Program-made: the position numbers and the translations under genes
NCBI GenBank assembly: GCA_021432635.1
Contig: MU270019.1
Span: 1 to 64,000, forward strand
Reading direction: 5' to 3'
DNA length: 64,000 bases
Origin: Thozetella sp. PMI_491
Lineage: Eukaryota > Ascomycota > Sordariomycetes > Chaetosphaeriales > Chaetosphaeriaceae
Notes under the pieces: model-generated
What the model was told of the DNA's origin: nothing
Seen by the model: the letters and a program-made list of their open reading frames with translations, nothing else
The model's database searches: none
Part shown: piece after piece, positions 10,815 through 19,822 of the stretch
How the letters are laid out: each line of letters opens with the position of its first letter
Position numbering within the stretch: the stretch's first letter is position 1

Positions 10815-11885
10815 TTATAACTGTAACTGGCCTTGGTCAAGTACCAAGCAGCCCTTCCCGACAGATCTGTTTTGGTGTGCCCAGTTAACAAGCTCAGAAA
10901 TCTTTTCAATGCCGTAGAAGAGCTGAGTATCGACATGAATGTTGTGCTTCGCAAAGAAGTCGATCATCTCGCGGGACTCGTCACCTGACGCGATCAAAGT
11001 GCTCCGGATTCGGATATCGCGGAAGACGAGCTCGTCGGGCGGAATCTCGATGACCTCGGGCTCTGCCACCTGAATCACCGTGGCGTGCATCTTGGTGATG
11101 GCGCATGCAAGCGCGGGGGATTCACGCGCGAAAGACAGAGAGATGGTGCAGTCAGCACCGAAGCCTCCCGTCGCCGCCCGCGCTGCAGAGACAAGGGCGG
11201 TCTTGTCGTCCCTAGCGTCCAAAAGCACGTCGACACCGCAGCTCTTTGCTAGTGACAGAGCCTCGTCTCGGTTGTCGACGCCGATAATCTTTAACTTGAG
11301 CGCCTTGGCGATCCTCACCGCCAGATGACCGAGTCCACCGCCACATCCGATGATGGCAACCGTCTGTCCTTCCGTCAACCCGGTAAGTTGCAACGCTCGC
11401 CATACCGTGCGCCCTGCACAGGCGAAAGGGCTGGCTTCAATCAGGCTGACTTGTGGGGGAAGCTTCACCGTGTGCCGGGCGTCACAGCGCACATACTCGG
11501 CGAAGAAGCCATCACAGGACACACCCGGGTAGCCCTCCATGCTGGTACAGTATTGTCGGTTAGTTTCGGGGCCAGTACAATCGAAACAGTTGCCACATGG
11601 GCGTGACAGCATGCCGCCCATGACACGATCGCCGATGGTCAGGCCCGAAACGTCGCGTCCCACTGCGACAATCGTTCCGGATCCTTCATGGGAGCCAGTG
11701 CATGGAAATGGTGTCTGCCAATGCCCCTTTACCACCTCGAAGTCGGTATGACAGTGCGATGCAACGGCGACCTTGATGAGGACGTCTTGAGGCTGCAGCT
11801 CTGCCGGTACGGGCACCTCACGAATCTGGTATGCTTCGCTGTATGCTACAATCTGTGCAGCTTTCATGGTCTTGGGGATAGCCAT
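10815..11885 (-). CDS. Zinc-dependent alcohol dehydrogenase (MDR family)
   Basis: Intronless, 356 residues from ATG 11885. Medium-chain dehydrogenase signatures: catalytic zinc ligands C45 (HCHTDFEVVKG) and H66-E67 (GSHEGSG), structural zinc lobe C97, C100, C103 and C113, a third catalytic ligand in PFACAG, and the Rossmann loop GCGGGLGHLAV. It oxidises alcohols or reduces aldehydes with NAD(P)H; the substrate is unknown. An in-frame ATG at 12032 would add 49 residues rich in Ser/Ala with few acids, which could be a mitochondrial presequence. ATG 11885 was chosen because it starts directly before the conserved fold. Upstream (12104-12229) lie a repeated 20-bp motif and a palindrome that may regulate it. 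Confidence 0.85.
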   Translation of the reverse strand: MAIPKTMKAAQIVAYSEAYQIREVPVPAELQPQDVLIKVAVASHCHTDFEVVKGHWQTPFPCTGSHEGSGTIVAVGRDVSGLTIGDRVMGGMLSRPCGNCFDCTGPETNRQYCTSMEGYPGVSCDGFFAEYVRCDARHTVKLPPQVSLIEASPFACAGRTVWRALQLTGLTEGQTVAIIGCGGGLGHLAVRIAKALKLKIIGVDNRDEALSLAKSCGVDVLLDARDDKTALVSAARAATGGFGADCTISLSFARESPALACAITKMHATVIQVAEPEVIEIPPDELVFRDIRIRSTLIASGDESREMIDFFAKHNIHVDTQLFYGIEKISELVNWAHQNRSVGKGCLVLDQGQLQL

Positions 11886-12103
11886 TTTGCCTTGCCGGTC
11901 TCTCCGTGCTAAGTCGGACCACGGTTTGTTGATAGAAGAAGGAATCTGAGGAGCAGCTAGAGTTATAGAGCATTCGACAGCGGCTAAGGCTTGTAGAGCT
12001 TGAGAGGTACTTATACTTGAATACCTAGGCATGGTGTCTACTGACAAAGGGCCATGTCTAGGTATGAGACGCGGACTTTGGTCGATAGGGCGACGTTAGC
12101 TAA

Positions 12104-12152
12104 TCCCGACAAGCAACGCCGAGCAACTACATTCCCGACAGGCAACGCCGAG
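12104..12152. promoter_or_regulatory. Pair of 20-bp direct repeats upstream of ADH
   Basis: 12104-12123 and 12133-12152 are 20-bp copies differing at one base (core CCCGACARGCAACGCCGAG), 29 bp apart. They sit 219-267 bp upstream of ATG 11885 and 72-120 bp upstream of the alternative ATG 12032. Tandem near-identical sites in a promoter suggest binding of a regulator; this is inference. Confidence 0.4.
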
Positions 12153-12213
12153 AACTCTAATCCGCGATGTCACTTAAACCCGATTATTATCTAATCACAG
12201 TGTGCGCGCGATG

Positions 12214-12229
12214 TAACTAACGTTAGTTA
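12214..12229. promoter_or_regulatory. 16-bp perfect palindrome
   Basis: TAACTAACGTTAGTTA reads identically on both strands. It lies about 60 bp beyond the direct repeats, in the same divergent promoter region. A dimeric regulator site is plausible but unproven. Confidence 0.35.
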
Positions 12230-13856
12230 GGTAGTTACTTTAACTGCCCTTAATAAAACATCAGGTCCCTAGCCCGTTTTGGCTAGACCGCCAGCCAAGA
12301 ACACCACGAAAGCCAGAAATGTCAATATACTTGCGACTCTTGTGCTGACGATCTAGCAACACTTGAGCTTCAGTGGCAGCTGAACTGTACACATGATAGT
12401 TGAGAGATGGCCTGAGGCAGGCCTAGCGAATGATGGAGCCCTAAAAGAGCACGTGCATATAAATCGGAGAGCAGCGCCGCTGGGCAATATGCAAGGTACA
12501 GTCGAGCAGCTGCCGGGTTCCTACGCAGTATAAGGAGGGCAGTCCTATTCATTTGAGGAAAAGACACCTAGGAAGTTCAAATGGAATATCTGAATGACGC
12601 CATACATATGCAAGAGCCTTCATTGACGCCTAAAGGATGATACCTAAGTAGGATAACGTAGTAGATGTTCGAAATAATTTTCCATTTCTTGGTTTGATAT
12701 TCCTGCGGGGGCACCACTAATCACTTGGCTTAGCATTCCTGAGTAGACCACAATCCTTTCCAGCGTACTGGATGTATCTAAGCTTGACAGGATTCTCAGA
12801 GGTGCTCAGATGGTTGGCTTGGGTCATTAGCAGGCTACGGTCTTCCTGCGAAATCGGGTGAAATTGTGTTCGAGAGTCCAGCGAGTAGCTAGATAACCTG
12901 GAGCGCAATATGGTAAAGTTCGGCCTGACCATCTGAGCAGCTGTAATCAAATTAATTGAAGCAATAAAACTCATTCGGCGTCCCTTTCGAACAGCAAGCA
13001 AGGTTTTGTACCGAATGCCCCCCGTCGAGTCTTGCTGCATATGTGTCACGCCACCTCAAGAGGTAGATGAACCTTTGCTGAGTGCTAGTTTAAAACTTGC
13101 CGAATTTGCCGGCTCTATAAAACCTTAGCTGGCTTGACAAGGCTCGATTTTCGCTAAAGCTAGGAGAAGGGGTAAGACTTATGAGAAATGTGGGTGAATG
13201 CGGGTGAAAGATTCAGTATTCCCCCTCGAGAAAAAAGAGGGGCGGGATCCGACGTGGCAACGCGTGATTTTTCCCACTCTCATCGCTAACCCACCCTCGC
13301 CTTTCAGCCCCTTGCAAGTCACTGCATATCTAGTCAATAGCACCCGCATATGGAGCTTATTCCTTGAGCAGATCATGGGAACCCCACGACATTCTCGAGC
13401 GCGATTTTGCTAGGCATAAACCCGACACTCATTAGTCAGTTTAGGAAGGTACAGAAAATTTTCTCGCAGCTCAAAGGGGTTGCCGAATCCTGTCAATCAG
13501 CTGTGGTCTTTAGGAAGAGCACTTCTTGAGGGGTCTCGGCTTACTCAGACTGGCATGGGACTGGTAACACGCGAGCCGGGAACGAGTCATCTTTGCTACC
13601 CAGCAGACCAGGCGGGAGTTCAGCTAGGACTTATGCGCTTTTGCAATCCTGAAACCATCCTTAAGCAGCCTTGGTGTGGCCCCCGTGCCTCCCCATGCAT
13701 TCTCCAATATGCCCCTGGCGGATGGGGGAGCCTTTCACTAGGAAGGATCAAGAAAAACTCGATATTAAGTCTTTACGGTAAGCCGAATAACGTAAAACCT
13801 TAACATCACATGCGCTCACTATACACTGAACAGAGTGCTTATCAAAGCGGCCGCCC

Positions 13857-13950
13857 CGTTCCCTCCCTCCTTCCCATTCTCTCCCCTGCCTCGCATTCTG
13901 TCCCCTGCCTCGCGTGTACTCGCTGCCTTCCCCTCCCCCAATCCCCTAGT
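13857..13950 (+). repeat. Pyrimidine-rich tract upstream of NOS
   Basis: A C/T-rich run containing CCCCTGCCTCGC twice, 19 bp apart. It is 630-730 bp upstream of the NOS coding start. Pyrimidine tracts are common in fungal promoters; nothing more specific can be said. Confidence 0.3.
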
Positions 13951-14582
13951 TAAAGAAATACGCTGATTATGCTTCATTCATACGTTGACTGGCATGTTTC
14001 CTTCTATTTCGCGCCCATGCGACCGAGGAGACCACCTCTAACTTCAAACGACTTAAGCATTATGGAGAAGGATCACGCCAAATTGTTATCTTCGTGGGTG
14101 GTGATATTCAGACTATCATGAGAATTACACATAGGCTGCACTTTGTCCTCTAGATAGACTCTTAATTTTCAATAGGATAGCCCGTTTGCGGAGCTGGAGT
14201 GGGCTTGGCTCAGCCATCGGGGGACGCGTCCTCCAGTTTGGCTTGGTAAGGTAGTTCAAGTGATGGCCTGCGCGATGGTGTCCGCTTGTGCACCGCGCAG
14301 TGAGCATGTTGTTTTGCTGTGACTGAGCGAAGCCGGAAACAACGACAAGGCTCTAGAGCGGCCCTCATGTGGGGGAACCATGTATGTCCTTTCTCTGAAG
14401 GGAAGAACACCAGAGTGCCCAGGTCTCTTGTCTCTTGACTCTCCCCCACCTCCTCCCACGTCGTCTTTTCCGAAGGCATCGTCGATCGGGAATAATGCCA
14501 AACACCAAGTCAAGGTCCCTAGCTCCGTGCAACTCGAGAAAGCATAAATGTCGCGCCGTGTTCCTCTGTGCCGTGGCGTTCG

Positions 14583-17500
14583 ATGCGTGTTTCGTGCCTT
14601 TTCAGGTTACACAGTACGGTCGCGATGGCTTTGTCGTGTCCTTTCACACTCCATAGGAGCCAGGACGGTTCCGTATGGGAGAACTCTCGCCAATACCCAC
14701 CCCATCGGCAACCCCGAGAAGAGTTTGAGCGCATCGCATATGTTTACCCAAACCTCTCATCGACAGGTTGTACTGCCAAGTTCTGCCAGGCTGGCAGGAT
14801 GAAGCACACCGATGAAGAACGAGTGGGCCGAAATATACCCATCGAAGCCATCGAGCAAGATGCAGTTGACTTCTTGTACCAGCTTAGGCGACAGGGCATC
14901 ATTAAGTCGGAGCATACTATGAATCAGCGCGTAAGGGAAGTCCTGAACGAGATACGGACTACCTCAGTGTATGCAAAGTATAACATCTGCTCTGGGGAAG
15001 GGTCAGACAACGTACAAACAGCCGCCTTTGGCCTAGTTGGAGGAACTTGGACACAGAGCGATGAAGAGCTTCTATGGGGCATCCGGCTAGCTTGGAAGCA
15101 CGCGCGGAGGTGCATCATGCGCTCCGAGTACAAGGATCTCAGGCAAGTTTGGACTAATCGCTTTCAAGATTGTACATAATAGAGGCTAACTCTCAAATTT
15201 ATACAGCCTCTGCGACCTTCGCCACATCAAAGGCAGCGCAGAAATGGCAGCGCAACTAATCAAGAACCTGAAGTTGGCGTTCAATAATGGAGAAATAAGA
15301 CCTACTGGTGTGTCAACGCTGCTGGCTATTCAACATCAAAAAGCTAATATACTCCACAAATAGTGTTTGTATTCCCTCCTCGCAACGTTAACGAACGAGG
15401 ACCGATGATATGGAACGGTCAACTCTTGTCATTTGCTGGGGTATGTCGAATCTCTATCCTGGTTATAATACGAGAAGATTTCTAACATCAAAGCTTAACA
15501 CAGTACAAGGAGGCGGATGGTAGCATTCTGGGTGACCCCATGAACGTCGACCTCACAAAAGCCGTCATCGAGCTGGGCTGGAAACCGCCAGCGATGCGCA
15601 CAAAATGGGACCTGCTGCCTTTGGTGACCATGGCTCAGGGCGATGTGCCAGTCCTTACCGAGATCCCCATTGATGACTTCCCTCTCGTGCACATCCGCCA
15701 TCCTAAGAATGAGCTAGCGTTCGCGAAGTTAGGGTTACGCTGGGTGCCGGCTCCTGCGCTAAGCCGCCTAGGCTTCACCATCGGTGGGGTGCAGTACACC
15801 GCAAGCCCTTTCATCGGCTGGTTCATGGACGCCGAAATTGGCGTCCGCGACCTCGTTGATCCTTTTCGCTACAACGTGCTGCCCGATATCATCCAAAAGA
15901 TGGGTCTGTACAGTGGGGACCTCGACTCTTTACCAGACTTCGAGCGCTTAGCTTTAATGGTAAGCTGCCACCCTCTCCCGCATGAATGCAAGGATAAATA
16001 GCTCACGTGTCTCTCTTTCAATTACATAGTCTCGGGCACAGCTAGAACTAAACTATGCTGTTTGCTGTTCATTCAACAAGGCTAAAGTTAGGATGGTCGA
16101 CTCCTTGAGCGCGTCTGAAGTGTTCTCAAGATTTGACGACGCACATGCCGCTGAGCATGGCTTTCGGCTGCCGTCGGATCCATATTGGCTTGCTCCGCCG
16201 CAGGGCTCCGTTGTACCTCTGTGGCACCGTGGTGCCGCGCCAAACTACCAGCCAAAGCCGATGATCTGCCACCACGTCCAAGACCCGATCAAAGCATGGC
16301 AGAGAGAGCTAGGCTCCGGGTCGCGGCTCGTCGGCCAGTCTAAAAAGCGGACCAAGAGAATGCCGGTTTCATCCTCTAGCAGTAGAAGGAGGGTCTGTCT
16401 CGCCTTCTGCAGCTCCGGTACAGTGGCTCGGAAGTTGAGCAAAAAGCTGCATGCCTCTCTTGAGGAGGCGGCAGTCCAGAATCCTTCCATAGGGAATATT
16501 CTCCCTGTACTAACCCTTGATGAGGTCGGAAGATTGCGACTCGAGCCTCATGATTTCCTGGTACTCGTACTAAGCAACACGAGAGAAGGCGAGATGCCTC
16601 TCAATGGCCGGGGATTCCTGGAAGCACTTCAAAAGGGTATCTCCTTAGTCCCTTGCCCCTACGCCATATTCGGAAATGGCAGTATGGACTATGCGTCCAC
16701 GTTTAACCAGACGGCCAGAGACATTGCCACATTGCTGAGAGACCAAGGGTACCATCCGGTGACCCCAGCAATTCTTGCTGACACTTGCCGCGAAAATCCA
16801 CCTTGGCAGGCCCTAGACAGATTTTACGCCCAGATGTTGGTAGAGTTAGCTGGTCATCCTGAACATAACATCGCCCACAACCCTGTCTCAGGGTTGAGTT
16901 ATGTGTCACAAATCACTGACGCTCCGGCCTGGTTTCCAGCTAGGATTTGCGAGACAGCCAGAGGAATAGGTTATTCTAGCATGAGACGGGTGTCCCTTGA
17001 TCTTGATGATCGCCCTTATCCTCCTATGTGCGGCCTATCGATCCTGCCGCCTAACAATGCCGTAGAGGTCCAAGGAATACTCGCCCACTTGGGGCTTTTG
17101 TCCGAAGAGCTCCTAACCCTCGAAGAAGGCCTTGTTGTCACAGCGAACGACTTCTTTCGCTACTACGCTGACCTACAGCAGCCCTTCAATGCATTGCGCA
17201 CCCACTGGGCGGCCGAAATGGGCGCTATGCTCTCGTTGGGTGCCGAATTCTTCACGAGATGCCGTGCGGACTTAAGTCTCCGGAGATTCCCGGCAAACTG
17301 GCGTTCCTGGGCCTCGCTCGCAGAAGTATGTCAGGCCATACGCCGTTTGCAGCCTCGCCGATACTCCAGCGCGTCCCATTGCACCGTCACCGTCGACGAC
17401 AACGAAAACAGCAATGGAAGGGGTAAAAGCACGGTCCAGATAGACTTGTTAGTGCAGCGCCGTACCGGTGGTCGGTTCTCAGACGTGTTTTTAAATTCTC

Positions 17501-18140
17501 AGGATGGGACTGAGTTGACCGTCTTGTGCAAGATAACGAGTAAGCATAAGAGCCGAGGCCTGGCATATCTGCGTGATAATAACTAATATCAACTATCACA
17601 GGGAATTTGGCCCTGTATCCCTTGGTAAAAGCCAACGAGAACATAAAGCAGCCGTTGATCCTGTTCGCCACAGGTTCGGGAATAGGCCCTGTCCGGTGTC
17701 TCCTGCAGCACCGCACAGCCCGCGTGCGGGCAGCAGCTACTGCAAATGGTAGCTCTGGCAGGGCCGCCGTTGTCCAGCCATGCATTAGTGTCTTCATTGG
17801 CTTCAAGACCGAGGATGCTGGTCTGATCGAGGAAACACTCGCAGAGTCCCAGGCGGTGGGACTGCTCGATGTGGTTCGGCTGACACCAAGCAACCCAGCC
17901 AAGCAGCGAGCCCAGGATCGAGTGTTCGATAACAACACTGACGAACGAGAAGTAAATGCGCACAATGTCGGTCAACGCCTAAGTGAAGCCATTCGCACCG
18001 GTGGGGCCTTTGTCTTTGCCTGTGCAAGTCCCGCAGCCGAAGCAGGCTTCGCCGAGAACCTTAGTGCGCTCCTAGGTAGGAATGTTCGTGATGCGATGGG
18101 GGACAGGTACCTATCAGAGACGTATCAGCCAGCGGTTTGA
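14583..18140 (+). CDS. Nitric oxide synthase, oxygenase-reductase fusion
   Basis: Six exons: 14583-15142, 15207-15307, 15364-15440, 15504-15959, 16030-17539 and 17602-18140, about 1080 residues with all phases matching. The first intron is GC-AG (AG|GCAAGT). NOS converts L-arginine to citrulline and NO. The oxygenase half carries a CxxxxC pair (C63, C68) like the dimer zinc site, heme-ligand Cys C177 in WKHARRCIMR, IWNGQLLSFAGY, and substrate-binding Glu E357 in GWFMDAEIGVRD. A pterin-side W451 lies in YWLAPPQGS. A basic linker (KKRTKR, about 503-508) leads to a flavodoxin-like region (about 518-700), an FAD-type region with RRYSSAS, and an NADPH loop FATGSGIGPVR (about 922-932). The FMN loop is weakly conserved. 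The start is uncertain: ATG 14583, ATG 14625, or a short upstream exon from ATG 14495 with a weak donor. It is probably soluble and cytosolic. Confidence 0.88.
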
Positions 18141-18483
18141 AAGATGTCTCCTTGTCTAGCGGGTTTTGGCTAAGTATATCAACGGTCAGAGGAAGATATA
18201 GCTCTCATCAGCTCGCTGTAACAAATCTTATTTGGCAACGGTAGCTGTGCCACTCAACTGGTTGTTTTACGCTTGAAAGTGTTAGATCCAGATTTCACTT
18301 TCGTGCATCTCAAACAGAAAATGAACTTGATCGGTTCGATTCGGATATGACGCGGACGATGTGTGACTATTTTGTTGACCAACCCACGCTAATCTGAGAG
18401 AGAATACATTTAGGTATGTGCTGTAAGCGAGCGCCCCTCCCCATTTCTTCAGTGGGGCGATTGTATTGTTTGCGTCTCATTCA
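18141..18483. other. Intergenic, 3' of NOS
   Basis: No coding signal. It should hold the terminator of NOS. Confidence 0.35.
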
Positions 18484-18932
18484 TTACAGTGCGCCGAGGT
18501 CTCGGAGAATCTCCTTCAGGCGGCTCGGTCGATAGACTGCAATTCTAAATTGCCTCCTACATGTTTTCTGTTGATGTATATGTTGGGCACACTACTCTGA
18601 CCGTTAAGCTCTATGAGACCTTTAGGGATGAGTTTTTCATCCGGGACAACATTTATTTCGACTATACAATACTTGGCTCCCAAACGCTTCAAGAGCAGCT
18701 TTGTCGCTCCGCTATATGGGCAGTAGTTATTCGAAAATACCACTGTATTCAAGGGTAACCGGTCAGTTAATACAGCTGCTCGGTGAGATCATATGAGTAT
18801 ATGGGATGGAAATTATCGTCAATGCTAGTAAGAGGAAGTTGGGTCCTACATACTGATAGTATTCTCATCAATCAGGAGTTGTGTCTTGGCCTTTGCTCCT
18901 GCTATCTCCTCTGGTGATGGCGACTTGAACAC
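18484..18932 (-). pseudogene. Decayed glutaredoxin gene
   Basis: Two segments on the minus strand match a glutaredoxin: 18932-18854 (FKSPSPEEIAGAKAKTQLL, the usual N-terminal helix) and 18742-18484 (VVFSNNYCPYSGATKLLLKR, then SSVPNIYINRKHVGGNLELQ). A 111-nt intron 18853-18743 with a GTATGT donor and ACAG acceptor joins them in frame. Signs of decay: no ATG precedes the first segment in frame (only GTG, with an ATG one base off in another frame), and a one-base deletion near 18517 brings an early stop, after which LKEILRDLGAL reads in another frame. The active-site motif is CPYS instead of the dithiol CPYC; monothiol variants exist, so this alone is not damage. Sequencing errors could mimic the start and frame defects. 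It converges with the NOS gene. Confidence 0.68.
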
Positions 18933-19822
18933 ATCTAAGAGACCCGTTTCTGCGCACGGGTTACGCTAATAATCTTAAAATGACGTGCAAAGGGTGCCGT
19001 GGAAAAGGATGGCAGATGTACAAGATAAGGTTATGGAGGAGCTGATTGTAAGCCAGAGTCCCGACTGACATTCCCCAACCGTAGATCTCAAATCCGAGGG
19101 ATTTATCTATTTGTACGTCTTCGCACTTGACAATTTGAGAGGGGTCTATATTTAAGAGCCTCGGATGGAGGTACTGTACCATTGCCGGCCGTTGATATAC
19201 AGCTACCTATCCGCAGCGCCACACACGTCAGTGTCAATGTCGCGGCCGAGTCTTGGCTTACCTGAAATAGTGGTATGCCCCGCTGGGAGGAGCTGGCGGG
19301 GCCCATCCACAGCCTCATAACGCTATCTGTGTACTGCGCCTTCTGCCTTAGTTTGGTCATTCAACCAGTAAGATGAGTCAAGGGGATTTTCGTAATAGCA
19401 AATTTTGCGCACTATGTTTCGCGTCGTCCCATAAATGAATTAAATGAATTTTGACATCTAAAGCGTGTTTTCAGTCGCGACGAGACACAACTTCAGACGT
19501 GAAGATATATACGCAATGAATAGTTAGAGTTTGGGACAGGCTAGGTAGCTACAGAAACACTGTTCACTCTAGAACCGAATGTTAAAATAACACCTACTTT
19601 ACCTAACTAGTGGCCCTAACCAGTACCAAGGGCCAATACCTAGTCACTAGGGGTCGCGTGGGTACTAGATACTGTCAATATTGCCCTGAGAGCTTACAAG
19701 CCTACTAGAGACACTGACAGACATACACAAGTGCGACAGAAAGGAGGAGCGTAGCAATGTTCTCTTGCTGAGAGGGCATGTGTAGAATTATTATGATGGC
19801 AGAGAAAATGCATTTCCATGGC
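18933..19822. other. Intergenic, nothing recognised
   Basis: A minus-strand open frame (18961-19182) has no domain or signal. The rest is AT-rich without a coding pattern. Confidence 0.35.

Larger units (their letters stand above)
11886..14582. other. Long intergenic region between ADH and NOS
   Basis: About 2.7 kb between divergent genes. It contains the ADH-proximal repeats and palindrome (12104-12229) and a pyrimidine-rich tract (13857-13950). Small open frames exist (for example 12717-13049 minus) but show no domain, signal peptide or splice context. Confidence 0.4.

Noticed and set aside
11886-12032. N-terminal extension of the alcohol dehydrogenase from ATG 12032
   Set aside because: Possible mitochondrial presequence, but the conserved fold starts at ATG 11885; kept as an alternative only.
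12717-13049. 110-codon minus-strand frame in the ADH-NOS interval
   Set aside because: No domain, signal peptide or flanking exon found.
17387-17965. 192-codon minus-strand open frame over the NOS 3' end
   Set aside because: Antisense to exons carrying clear NOS motifs; no domain or splice context.
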